Positions 34,760 to 46,740 of a stretch of DNA of 64,000 nt are shown here, in pieces (within the stretch, counting starts at the first letter, position 1; each line of letters opens with the position of its first letter). The DNA lies in the NCBI GenBank assembly GCA_047967505.1, contig CM106538.1, one strand, 5' to 3'. The position numbers and the translations under genes were made by a program. The stretch is from Dipteris shenzhenensis (Eukaryota > Polypodiophyta > Polypodiopsida > Gleicheniales). The notes under the pieces are model-generated. The model saw only the letters and a list, made by a program, of their open reading frames with translations. It had not been told where the DNA came from and did no database searches.

Positions 34760-35703
34760 TGCAAATCACTCTAAGAGTGCATGTCAAACTCTTTTGCCTC
34801 AGCTCATCTAATAGGGCACTGCAACTTTCTGGCCCAGCCACAGTAGGAGGATGGTTGGCTTGAGGAGCACCTCAAGTTGGCTCGCAAGTACACTTTGGAA
34901 GGGCAATATGATACCTCTATTATCTTTTCGATGGTGCCATTGTGTAGATCAACAAGTATGAAAATTCACGTTTTCCCCCCCTTTTCTCTTAGCTTCAACC
35001 AGTGTTTTGCTTGTTCATTTTTGAAAATCGCGGTTCAATTTTTCCATTTTCCCAAACTCTGAGAGTACATCATTATGATCCTCTACTCTACATATGTTGA
35101 GGGTATTGATGGGAGTTCGGTCATCCATCTCTTTTTGCAGTCATTTGATGTGTGCAAGCTTAGTCCACCGATCAATTCAAGCTTCTATCTCCCTTATTCC
35201 ACTACAACCAAGAAAGATGTGAAATGGCTGGAAGCTGATGAATCTCACAGGTTTAAGCATGTGTCAAAGTTAGTGAAGGGCCCCATGCCTTCCAGTGCAA
35301 TATATGGTAAACAATCAAATATAACACAGGAATGAACACAGTTGTCAGCAAATATGGGGAGAGAGACATTATAAGAAATGTTCATTTTCTCTCTTAATAG
35401 TTTATGCTGTCATTACAGCTTGTTGCTCCTTAGCTTAGTGATTGCTTCTTCCCACATTGTGAGTCTCTCTCTCCCCCTATTCCGCTAGCAGAATAGGGGA
35501 TTTGAATAGTGCCACTTGCCTCCTTCAAGGATGTTGCAAGTCGGTTGGTAAAAGGAATTTGGTCATGAAGAGTGAGCTACAGGCATTGGATTTTATTTGT
35601 TCATAGAGTTGGAGCCTTGGAGGTTGTCCTGGCCTTGGTTTGTTGAAGCCACTAGAGGCTTGTATGGATGCGCCTTTCTTGAAGATGGCCGACTACACGT
35701 TTC
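34757..35703. other. region upstream of the methyltransferase-like gene
   Basis: Contains one 24-bp palindrome copy and several short frames with no recognised domain. Earlier exons of the downstream gene may lie here, but no convincing splice-linked coding piece was found. Confidence 0.35.
35475..35498. repeat. third copy of the 24-bp interrupted palindrome
   Basis: It reads CCCTATTC-N8-GAATAGGG. Its reverse complement differs from copy 1 at only two bases of the spacer, so it is an inverted copy. Confidence 0.8.
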
Positions 35704-37149
35704 TTGATAAGGCATTCAAAAGGTCAATGTAAATCTGATTCTGGATCCTCTGGAGACATGATGGAGGAGCAGCGTAAAAATCTAGAGGAGCAACAAAAGA
35801 TGTTGGTGGAGAAACAAAAGGAAAATATAGGGAATCCTGATCCTACAAAACCAGGGAGAAGGAAGAATACCGACTTGGATGGAGATGGTAAGCAGCAAAA
35901 TCTTTGTTGAAGTTTTCCAATTCCTTTTAGTCTAGTATTGTCATTTGATATGCATTATGTTTGTAGATACTCCGGAAGTTGATGACTCTAGGATAGTGAG
36001 AAAGCCTTTCTCCATTGAATTTATTTGGGTTCCACTGTCTTTTTTACCACGTTGGAAACATCCCCTCATACCTAGGAGTTGGGTAAAGGTATGGGAGTTT
36101 GACTATATCAAATTGGGCAAAGAGATAGTGCAATCACAGCTTGCAGATGGATATCGAGAATTACGTGATTTTTTTGCACTTCTACACCAACAAGGGAAGA
36201 AATGAAACTCTAAACAATGCACATGGAGTGTGGACTATTACATTGTGGATCTTCCCACAGGGTATGCTACAGGTGATAAAGGAGAGGTTCCATCTTGGAA
36301 TGTTATCACAAAAGATCATATCTCCTCTTCCTTGGCCGTTGGTGTAGTTGTGATGGATGACAATGGGTGGACTTTGGTTTTCTGCTCTCCATCTACTCTG
36401 CCTACTATGGAGTGCTATGCAGTAAGATTAAAAATGGAGGTGGCTTGCAGGTAAATTTATTTGTGTTGAACACTTCATGAAGTATTGCGGGTTATAGGCT
36501 AGGGTCTAATGATTCTGGTACATATTGTTTTGTTTCAAGTAGATGGATAGTACAAAGCATGGAACCTCAAGGCATTTTAGACACACTTGGGATTAGTGTG
36601 AAGGTGAGTCTTCAGATGTATGTTTGCTTCTACTTCTATATCATAAATCACATAGAAATTAACTCATGCTTTTTTAAATAGTCTTATGTTTTCCATGCTA
36701 TGGCTATGAGGAGGATAGGACAAAGACCCACATTTAACATGCAATCAGCAAAGGGTGTGGCCTCCATGATGAGGATGAGTTTAGATGGCAACTTGCTTCC
36801 ACATTACTTGCCTTTAGTCCATCGCTCCAAAAGAGTTTGCAAGGGAGGTGCATGGCGTGGATCTCTTGAGAAGAGTCCTGCATTCATACTTATGTTCTTG
36901 GAGATGTTGTGTCCTCCAAATGGTTCCATTCTTGAGATCGGGGTAGGGACAGGACCAAGATTAAGGGCTGCACTCCACTCTGGTCACCCTTGCTTGGTAA
37001 TAGACAATGACCCAAAGATATGTACTGGACTACTTCTAGGAGTGGTGGATGCTATTTATGCAAGTGTGGGATCATTTAAACAGCATTATATGGTCATGGA
37101 TGTCGATGCCGAGGAGGAAGAAATCAATTTTGCTGTGCCATTGGACTAG
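35704..37149 (+). pseudogene. N4/N6-type DNA methyltransferase-like gene, multi-exon, one in-frame stop
   Basis: Four exon pieces join in phase: up to 35887 (donor GTAAGC), 35967-36450 (donor GTAAAT), 36543-36603 (donor GTGAGT) and 36682-37149 (TAG). The first piece is a charged coiled-coil (MMEEQRKNLEEQQKML). The second carries FDYIKLGKEIV, then VDYYIVDLPTGYATG, in the position of the DPPY motif IV, and GWTLVFC. The last carries EKSPAFILMFLEML, then GSILEIGVGTGPRLRAALHS (SAM-binding motif I) and CLVIDNDP. Motif IV before motif I is the permuted class-beta order. A TGA at 36203-36205 interrupts exon 2 in frame. DLPT instead of DPPY also argues against ordinary catalysis. It could be a recently dead gene or a TE-carried domesticated copy. 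Confidence 0.6.
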
Positions 37150-38250
37150 TGAGTAAAAAATGTTGTTCTTTATTTTGAATGAATACCTTTCATTTACACA
37201 TGTAAGAGAGTTCTAGAGTTTCATTTTGAAGTGAATTGCCAACTTACACAGAGAGTATGGCCATGCACATGGAAAGGAACGACAAATCATATAACTATGA
37301 GTTGAGGGAAAAGAGGAGATGACTGACTTTATTTGTGGATGACTCCACCGATGAGAATTAGTTTATGGTTATACTTTATGGTCTACTAGACATTAGTGCT
37401 ATCTCACATACATGATATTTATTTTTGGCTATCATTTTGATTCTAAAATTTTGTGACATTATGTGTATGAGACAATAGTTTGGAAAACTTTTTTTGGGTG
37501 CACTCTAGTTTATTAATGCGCAAGTAAAATCTACATTGGAGGTACATATTGTTTTGGCTTTTGGAAACAATCTTGAGCTTCTATTTTGTTGGTTGGCATT
37601 ATTATTTAATGTAAGATTCTATGATATGCATTCCTTTTCCTTCACACGTTATCACTCTTACTTGTTATATTACCTGCATCTGGTAAACTTGTTGCATGTG
37701 GTTTGTAAAATATTCTTTGGCGACTTACATATGGATGAGCAAGCTGAAGTGCACACATACATTTATTGGTTGGATTGGTTCATTGAAATTCAAAATTTAA
37801 ATTACGCTTGTGGGTTACAATTTTTAGTGTGGAATCCTGGATTCATGATCTGGATTTAATGTTCTTTTGGTTAGGAATATATTGGGCAAAACTTCCACAT
37901 CTAATAAAAGTTTTATGCAATATGCTCAAACCTTGTCCATGGATGGAATCACATACATGAGTGGCCAACTTAGAGAAGCAGTCTACTTTGGGTGTGAGGA
38001 GAATAGAGAAAAAAAATAATGAATTTAAAAATATGAATGTTCCGAAAGATAATGTATCATTCTAGGGGGGTTGCAAATGACCTTGACCTGTTTTAACATT
38101 TTCTTGAAATACTATACATGGAAAGTTTGTACTGTTAGAATTGAATAAATATAGTTGGTATTTAACATATGTCACTGTAATAGTGTTCCAATATGATTCC
38201 TTGAATGAATATACATTAAAAAATGTTGCAAAAAGGCTCGCTCGGACTTC
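37150..38250. other. no gene seen
   Basis: AT-rich downstream sequence of the methyltransferase-like gene. A frame at 37536-37859 is rich in hydrophobic and aromatic residues but matches nothing I recognise. Confidence 0.4.
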
Positions 38251-40160
38251 TCCGCTCGTGGTTTTCTACTCGGATACCTATAAAACCCCTTGTTGTTGGA
38301 GTCATAATAAAAATTGATGCTTTTGCCATACCCTTATCAAGCTAAAATCACGAAGATAATGAACCTTTGTAGAAAGAAGGGGTTGGTTTAATATCAATCT
38401 AAAGGTTAAGAAGTAAAAATAATATACCTTTGTAGTGAAAACAAGGGGGGTTAATTAAAAAAAAAGTAAAGTACATATACATCTAGAAATGAATTGAATA
38501 AAGGAAAGAATAGTCAATACGAAAAGGAATGAACTTTACACATATAGAGTAATGAGGAAATAATGTGGAAAAGGAACCTATGTCAGTAATTAATAACTAC
38601 AATAAGATTAGTGAAGTATGTAGAAACAAGAAAGAAACAAATTATAACCTACAATAATATTAGTAAAGTAAGTAAAAACTAGAGGGAAGATATTTAAAGT
38701 GGGAGAAAGGAAAGAAATGTATAGAGAGGGGCTAGTTAGATGTGTAAAACATTAAAAAGAGGAGAGGGGGGGTTGTATATATCAAAGGATAGGAGATAAA
38801 GAGTGGGGTTAGGAGAAGAATTGAAGGAAAAAGGGGGGGGGTGGGGACCAATTAACTAAATCCGAGAGGAGAGGGGTTTTTTGAAATAAAAAAGGAAAAA
38901 AGGGGGGCTTTTGAAACAAGAATTAACAAAGGCATAGGCCGCACAAAGAGCAGAGCCATAGAGGAGGGCACAGTTGTGGGGCCACTTGAGAGAGAGGCAC
39001 AGAGGAGGGAGTCAAACTAGTGAGTGAAAGGAGGGGGTTTAATTTCTAGGTATAGCTAGGCTAGTCAAGGCAAGGGAAGTCGAGGAGGTGAGGAGCCCGA
39101 GGAAGCTGAAGAGAGAAGGATGGTAGGAGGTGCACATGAGTTCAAGGATGGTGAGTAGCATTAAGGGCTACTTGTGTGGGTAGAAAGGTTGTGGGTAGGC
39201 CTAGTATAGGGGACATTAAGGGCTTTAGAGAGCCTTTGGACTAATAGGGGAGAATTAGTTTAATAGCAAAATCAAGGGAGAAATTGGTGAAAAAAATAAA
39301 GAGAAATATAGAAACATAGTACAAAATAGAGTAGGGTAAAATAGAAAAAAGGAGTAGGGTAATCAGTGAAAAATCGAGAAACAAAGTAAAGCAATAGAAA
39401 AAAGTAAAAATTTTGTAAAACATAGTTTAAAAATAGGAAAAAATAGAGGGAGATAGGGAGGGTAGGAAGAAAATTAGGGGAAATTAGGGGGAATAGGGCA
39501 AACTTAGGAAAGGTGTTTTCGGAGAAAATTGGGGGGAATTAGGGAGAGTAGAGTAAAATAGGCAAAATTAGGGGGAGAAAATTAGGGAAAAGAGGAGGGA
39601 AAATTAAGGTAAAGTCGGGTGAAATAAAAAGGGGTTTTTTTTTAAATAAAGGAATTATAGGGAGAATAGATATTAGGAGAAAAAGAAGAGGGGGGGGAGG
39701 GAAAAATAAAGTAAATGTAAAGGGGGAATGAATAGGAAGTGTGTGTGTGTGTGTGTACCGAGCTTTGCCCAAGTAGGATACAACACACTAGGTGAGACAG
39801 TAGGTCATCAACTAGTGTGATCACCTATTGTCTACTTGAAGAGAATAAGAAGTATTAAGAAGTACAATGGAAATCAAAGAGAAGTACTTGAGTGAGGTAG
39901 GTGAACAATATGGAAGCAAAGAGGAAAACTAAGTTAGATAAGGGAGTCAAAAAGCTAAATAACAGCCTTGATGACTTAGAGGTCCTATGTGCAATCATCC
40001 AAAGTTGTAGGGGAAAGTGTGTGTGTGTAGTAGACATTTACAACACCCCTTTCCATAGTGAAGAGTATACAAATTTGGAGTAGGAAAGAGAAATGTTTAT
40101 TAGATAAACTTTGCAATAAACATCACAAAAAATGAAGTAGCATCATTAAAGGATGAACAA
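38251..40160 (-). repeat. repeat X, second copy (inverted), with a long purine-rich core
   Basis: Both ends match the 24.5-25.2 kb copy in reverse complement: about 38270-38350 with 24545-24610, and about 39960-40160 with 24720-25165. Between about 38350 and 39740 the plus strand is dominated by A and G, with many GGGGAGAA/AAATTAGGG-like phrases, and ends in a (TG)n run near 39738. Repeat X is therefore about 1.9 kb here, and the first copy is internally deleted. It may be an LTR, since a short frame at 39910-40010 resembles a Gag-like start, but no RT was seen. Confidence 0.65.
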
Positions 40161-43100
40161 TTGAAACTTCCTACTATTCGTCTGTACATAGTAGGGTCTT
40201 CCAAAAGCTCACGTGCATTTGCGTTCAGCTTCACATTCTACTCCAAAGGAATTGAAATAGGCTTACAGCCTGTCATCCCATATTTGGACAGCATGTCCAA
40301 TCCATACTGCCTCTACAAGAGTTGTATCCCACTTGGTGATCTAATCACCTCAATGCCCAAGAAATAACGCAGCTCTCCCAAATCCTTCATCTCAAACTTC
40401 TGCTTCAATAGCATTTTCACATGAAGGATATCTTCATCACTATCAACTGTGATGATCAAATCATCAACATAAATAACAAGCAGCATAATACCTTTCTCTG
40501 TATTTCTCACATAAAGTGAGAAATCTGCCTTGGAAATATAAAAGCCAATAGTGACAAGATACTGTCCTATCTTGCCAGACCATGCTCTAGGTGCTTGCTT
40601 CAAGCCATACAAGGCTTTCTTCAACCTACAAACAAACTCAGGATGAACAGCATGAACATAACTTGGTGGCTGCTCCATAAAGACCTCTTCTTGCAAATCA
40701 CCATGCAAGAAGGCATTCTTTACATCCATCTGATGTAAATACCATCCCTTTGATGTAGCCATAGCAATGACTACTCTTATGGTTGCCATCCTTGCAATTA
40801 GACTGAATGTTTCTATATAATCAATGCCATATGTCTGTGCATACCCCTTGATAACTAATCTTGCCTTGTATCTATTCACAGAACCATCTGCATTGTGCTT
40901 CACCTTATAAACCCACTTATAGCCAATTGCATTCTTGTCTTTAGGCAAAGGCACCAATTCCCATGTAGCATTTGCTTCCAAGGCATCCATTTCTTCATCC
41001 ATGGCTTTCTCCCATTTTTCTTTTCCCATGGCTTGCTCAAAAGAAGTGGGTTCTGGTTCTTGTATCACTTTGACCATATAGGCATTGTGAATGGCTGTAA
41101 ATCCATCATATTTCAGCCTATCCATAGGATACCTAGCTCTGGTAGACCTGTGAATAGGTGCACTTCCAGGTGCTCTCAAAACATCCTTGGTCTTCCTTAC
41201 TCCAAGTGTAACAACAGAAGGAATACCCAACTCATCATCAATGCTCTGTTCTGAGCCACTGGATTCACCATCCACATAAGAGTGACCTGCATTCACATCA
41301 AACATGGGCTGATCTACCTTTTCTTTTCCTGTTCATGATACTTGCATACCACTATTTGCATTGCTTTGAGGAGGTTCTCCTGATCTCAATCTTCCTATCC
41401 ATGGCAAAGCATGTGAAGCACTGCAGGTCCACTAATATTTTGTGATTGGTGCTGTGAATTGTGTGCAGCATTACCATTTTTTGCATCTACATCATCAATC
41501 ACATTTACTGGTTCATATGAGCTGCTCATCTCATCAAAAACAACATCTCTACTCACTATAAACTTACGAGTAGAAGGGTTATAGCATCTATACCCTTTCT
41601 GCTGTAGAGAATAACCAATAAGGATAAACTTCTCAGCTTTTGGATCCAACTTGGACCTCAACCCATCTGGCACATGAACATAGGCAATGCAACCAAAAAT
41701 TTTCAAATGAGAAATATCTCATTTCCTACCAGTATACATCTCCTCTGGCATGATGCCATGAATTGCTGCAGTGGGAGTCCTATTCATTATGTAAATTGTT
41801 GTAGCAACTGCTTCAGCCCAATAATAATCTAGTAGGTCTTTTTCATTTAGCATGGCCCGAGATACCTCTCTAATATGCTTATTTTTCCTTTCTACAAGTC
41901 CATTTTGCTATGGGGTATGACTGCATGAATATTGCTGCTTTATGCCATGCTCCTGCAGGAACCTTGCAAATGCATTTAAGAGGTACTCTCCCCCTCCATT
42001 TGACCTTAGGCATTTTATCTGCAGGCTTGTTTCTTTTTCAACCGTAGCTTCTTTTTCCCATCCTGCATAGACAAAGGAATTTTACCAATCTGCACAATAG
42101 GATGTGCAGTATCATCACCAATCTCCACAAATCTTGGTCTTTCCATTTTCCTTGCATCCTGCATCCATTCTGCATGACCTGTCATGTGGTTTGATGCACC
42201 TGAGTCAACATACCACACATCATTGCTTTCTCCTGCACTTGTCATAGAATTGGTCATGTGTTGCACCATAAACAGATGCTCATTTTCGTCATCACCCTGT
42301 CTACTAGAAGATGCATAATTCCCTTGCTGCAATTTTCCATTCATGATGTCATTCTGCTTTTTATAGCAGTCTTTACCCATATGACCCATTTTACCATAGT
42401 AGTAGCATTCTATATTGTTGTTTGTATTTTGGCCTCTCTGCCATCCACCATGACCTCTTTGGCTCCTCCTGCCTCTAGAGTTACCATGTCCTCCTCCATA
42501 GGACTGGTTTTCTCGAGTTTGCTGCATATTCTGATTTCTACCATGGCCTCCAGATCGGCTTGCTCTACCTCTGCCTCTATCTCTTCCAGCATTTGAGTAG
42601 AAGATAGCTTCTTTTGAAGTTCCTCCCGAAGAAGATGCACCACCATTTCTCTGCTCTTTAGAAATTAGAAGAGCAAACAACTCCTCAAAATCAGGAAATT
42701 TTTCATAGATGGCAATGGATGTCCGAAACTATGCATAATCCTTTCCTAGACCATTCAAGGTCATAGAAACTAAATCATCATCTTCCACTAGCAACCCAAT
42801 GGAAGCAGGTGCATCTGCAATTTTCCTCACCTTCATGTGGTAGTCATTGATGCTCATATTTTCTCTCTGCACATTGTGCAACTCCTACTTGAGCTACATT
42901 TTCCTGGCTTGTGTATTTGTGTTGTACATTTTTGCCAAAGTATCCCATGGCTCCTTTGGTGTACTTGCATCCTGAATATGCACAATCATAGAATCTGAAA
43001 TACTGATAGACAGCCAGTACATAACTTTTTTGGCTCTCTCATGCCATCCTTCAAATGCCTGCATTTCTTGTTGATTGGGAACATTAGGAAGAACTGGTTC

Positions 43101-44042
43101 TTCTTCATTTCCTAATGATGAACTCCCAATAGCCTTTTCCCATAAGGAAATTCGTCATTCTAAACTTCCATGCTTGGAAGTTGTTCTTGTCAAGCTTTTC
43201 AATGACAATCTATGAAAGAGAATTAGATGCCATTATAAAACACTGCAAAATATTCTATCACTGCAAAAAACACAGCTTCTGCCTCACAAGGGCAAATCTA
43301 CAAAACTGACGAAAGTGGTATTTGACCACACAGTCACTTCCTAGTGATGATTTTGCATGAACAGGCAATAAGAATGATTCTATAACTCCCAATATCTCTG
43401 TGCACAGGCATACGATGCGATTTCTGTGGCAACTTTTCACCGACCTGCAAAGCAATAGATGCACAGCAAAAACAGGGCCTTTTTCTTAGTGCTTGTGGAG
43501 AACTTCCGCCTCCAAAACGGGCTCCAAAATGGCCTCGAATCAGAAAAATAAAGTCACCAAGGGCTCAGCCCTTACCTGTAGCATATACTGCCCTCTCGCC
43601 ACACCGCGAAGGGCGTCTCAATCTGAGACAATGCACTCTTGCACTTTCTGGCTATGCTACCTGCAGAGATTTACTCCCAAACTCGAAAAAGGAAAGCAAC
43701 ATTGGTCCTCTTACCAGGACACCGTGAACTTGGTTTGCTTTCTTGAGCTCCTTTTTCTCCCAAAGGTGGAGGCTGAAAATAGTTTTCCTCTTCTTAGTTG
43801 TGAAAGCCAAAAGAACTCAAGTACAAAGAAATAGAAGAACCCTATCTGTGGGTCTCAAACCAAACTCAGCTAACTAAGGTGGCATACTAACTGAGCCATG
43901 AACTATAGTACATAAGGATAGCTGTCATGCAACTATTATTCATGGGTGATGTACTAATCGCATCTGCAGCTCTAACAAGTCGGTGACATAAATGCACAAC
44001 GGTCACCCCGGCATATCACGAGTGGAGCTCGATATCTCAACA
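40161..44042 (-). mobile_element. truncated copia, copy C
   Basis: Same family as A, reading leftward. From right: partial 5' LTR (43761-44042), gag (about 43220-42300), protease (about 42190), then a direct jump near 42045 into the integrase, so the integrase zinc region is deleted. It continues with integrase C-terminus (41706-41395) and a 330-codon open frame (41305-40313) covering the RT (YVDDLIITV near 40460). RNase H and the 3' LTR are lost at the junction with repeat X at about 40161. Stops and shifts are present in gag. Confidence 0.85.
43761..44042 (-). repeat. partial 5' LTR of copia C
   Basis: It runs from CAAAGGTGGAGGCTG to GATATCTCAACA. The first part in plus orientation and the primer-binding site are deleted: the leader jumps from TTGAGCTCC at 43750 directly into the LTR. 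Confidence 0.85.
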
Positions 44043-45248
44043 CAACATCTGCTACTCTTACAACTACGTGCAGTTTTGTGCCATCTTCTGTGTGCACTTC
44101 TTTGCTTTTGCACCTACAATCAGTGTGTCTTATGCTTGTGGATTCCTACGCGCATCTGCATCCGTGCATCTTCTAGGTTCCCGCGTGTCTGCATCCATGT
44201 GTCTTCTGGGTTCCCTCACATCTTCTTGTCACGATCGCAAATTCGCGCATCTCAGCTGGCGCATTTGCAAAACCCTAGCCTGTGGTCTCTGCACGTTTCA
44301 AAAACTCTTGTAACCCACACCCTCCATCCTCTTCTTCTTCTCTTCTCCTCTCCTCTCCTTTTATTAAGGAGTGGGAATTAAACCCAAGACCTCCCCATTC
44401 ACAAAAGGAAGACTTACCAATGGGCCAGCAAATAAGAAGTGATCAAAATGTAATGATATTGCTGATATCTGGAAATATCATGAACTGTAGCTCTCTAACT
44501 GTGGAGAGTTTCCTCTTGCTGTGAAAAGCAAAAGTACTTCACTTCATGTGCACTATTTATATCTCATACTAGATTGCAGATTTTGATTTTTTTCAAGTAC
44601 GCATGCCACATGAGGAGGGTCGATATTTATGTGACTTCTCGACAAGTTCAAGGATTTGGTGCTTGGTCCTCTGCTCATTACAGCTACCAATTGGCGAGAT
44701 CTCTTTCTTGATCTTCTTGTCAATCTTCAACAAATGCATTGCTCGAGGAGACAACGGGTGGGATGATACATCGTGGATGGTTCAAGGTGAAGAACTAGTG
44801 ATACACTGGGAGGGCTTTGGTTCCAATTCTACTTAGTGTGGTGATCAAGCTACTTGCTCCATCTCAGGTAATTAAAAGGGTCACATTTTTCCAAGGGTGG
44901 GATGATCCACAAGCTTGGGGTGAGATTTGGTGCATTTGCTTATAAATTCCTATGGATAAGCTCATCTTGAATGATTTCTTCTCGACCTCACTACAAAGGT
45001 TTCTAGGGATCAACTATGGTTGGTGATGTTTCGACCAAGGAATCCCTTTGTACTTAATCAATCCTTTGTGCCACATTTTGGGCTTCATGTTGTAATTCTT
45101 TTTGGTCAAAAGATAAACTATCAACAAAGGATAGTAAGTTTGTTTGGTGCTAAACGTCTTGCTCAAGTATTGAATTCTCCCCACCCTCTTCTTCTACCTA
45201 TCTTGGACTATCGAGAAACTTGGATGTCTGAATTTTAGTCTTGGTGTA
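44043..45248. other. no gene recognised
   Basis: Contains a pyrimidine-rich patch (44330-44365) and several short plus-strand frames (44603-44836, 45020-45238) that may be part of the unit carrying the RNase H fragment. No named domain was seen. Bases 45165-45204 are the source of the inverted 40-bp filler found in copia D. Confidence 0.4.
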
Positions 45249-45720
45249 ATGACATCTTGGATCCTTCAATTTGATGGAGCATACAAACCTTCGACCAAGG
45301 TTGCTAGTGTGGGTGCAAAGCTCACTTCACCAGGGGGTCAGGTGTATTGTTATAGCAAGTCTACACTTGCAAGTACTTGCAACCAAGCTGAGTACTCGGC
45401 ACTCATTTTTGGGCTACAAAAGGCACAAGAACATCACATTAAGCAACTTGAGGTGCGAGGAGATTCTCAACTCATGTGTGAACAAGTTAGTGGAAGGTGG
45501 AAGGTGTGGAGCAAAAGCTTGGTTCCATGACATCAACAAGCATTGGAACTTTGCAAACAATTTGAAGAGGTAAAAATTCAACATATCCCTCAAGCTCAAA
45601 TTTAGTTGCTGATTTCTTGGCACGTGAAGCTTGTACTTCAATCACGCATGAAATGAGTGGAAGCACAACCCCAACAAAGCCACAAGCCACAAATGAGGGT
45701 GATCATTTGTAAAGAATGCA
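45249..45720 (+). pseudogene. RNase H-like (RVT_3 type) domain, frameshifted
   Basis: The ATG at 45249 opens MTSWILQFDGAYKPSTKVAS, with the first catalytic Asp in DGA. Further on come NQAEYSAL (Glu), LEVRGDSQL (second Asp) and SGRWKVWSK. The frame stops after SKSLVP. Shifted frames then continue with HQQALELCKQFEEVKIQHIP and VADFLAREA, which supplies the last conserved Asp. The layout matches plant stand-alone or LINE-linked RNase H domains. It ends EGDHL-stop near 45710. Downstream bases 45655-45760 are homologous to the relic at 31 kb. Copia D was inserted just after, at 45761. Confidence 0.65.
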
Positions 45721-45760
45721 AAGGTTGTGGTCATCATGAAACTAAGCATTGTGCATATTT

Positions 45761-46112
45761 TGTGAAGATTGTGGGAGAGAGGGAAGGAGTCTCACTTGCG
45801 GCTTTCTCACATGCACAATGGGGGAATACACACAAAGGTGGAGGCTGAAAACAGTTTTCCTCTTCTTAGTTGTGAAAGCCAAAAAAACTCTAGTACAAAG
45901 AAATAGAAGAACCCTATATGTGGGTCTCAAACCAAACTCAACTAACTAAGGTGGCATACTAACTGAGCCATGAACTAGTGTAGATAAGGATAGCTGTCAT
46001 CCAGCTATTATTCGTGGGCGGTGTACCAACCGCATCTCCAGCTAACAAGTCGGTGACATAAATGCACAACAGTCACCCTGGCATATCGCGAGTGGAGCTC
46101 GATATCTCAACA
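45761..46112 (-). repeat. 3' LTR of copia D
   Basis: Same termini (TGTGAAG...CTCAACA) as the copia A LTRs. A textbook purine-tract complement CTCCCCCTCGAGCTC follows at 46113. Confidence 0.9.
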
Positions 46113-46620
46113 CTCCCCCTCGAGCTCAATCCCAATTCCTGCACACCAAGCAGGTCTCTGAACTTGCGCAGCTTCTCTGCGCCCAATGCTTTCGTGAATA
46201 TGTCACCTACCTGATCCTCTGTGCTGACATAAACTAGATCAATAAGACCTAGTAAAACCTTCTCTCGCACATAGTGATAATGCACCTCAATGTGCTTTGT
46301 TCTAGCATGGAAGACTGGGTTCTTTGCCAAGTGTATGCTGCTCATGTTGTCACAATAAATGACAACTGGCCCATCTGTAGACTGATGCATATCATAGAGT
46401 AGCTTATGCAACCAAGCTACCTCACATGCAACCATTGCTGGACCCCTGTACTCAGCCTCTGTGCTCGACAAGGCAACTGTAGGCTGTTTCTTGCTGCTCC
46501 AAGTGACTGCAGCACTCCCAAAAGAGAACACATATCCACTGGTAGATCGTCTATCAGAAATGCTACCAGCCCAATCAGCATCAGTGTATCCATGCAATTG
46601 TATCTGAACCCCAACCTCAT

Positions 46621-46740
46621 AAGATAGGTAGAAGAAGAGGGTGGGGAGAATTCAATACTTCCAGAAGCCCACTTACAGTATGGACTATTTTATGGACCAA
46701 CTTAGTAGGGTCTTCCAGAAGCCCACTTACAGTATGGACA
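46621..46740 (+). other. templated filler at a deletion junction in copia D
   Basis: Bases 46621-46660 are an exact reverse complement of 45165-45204. After them, TTCCAGAAGCCCACTTACAG occurs twice, and between the two copies lies CAGTATGGACTATTTTATG, the inverse of element sequence present in copy A. Roughly 0.9 kb of RT seen in copy A is missing here. Confidence 0.85.

Noticed and set aside
34548-34863. Open frames with long Arg-Glu or Leu-Ser runs
   Set aside because: They are translations of a CT microsatellite.
36203-36205. TGA as a selenocysteine codon in the methyltransferase-like gene
   Set aside because: Land plants lack the selenocysteine system, and no insertion element is seen. 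A nonsense mutation is simpler.
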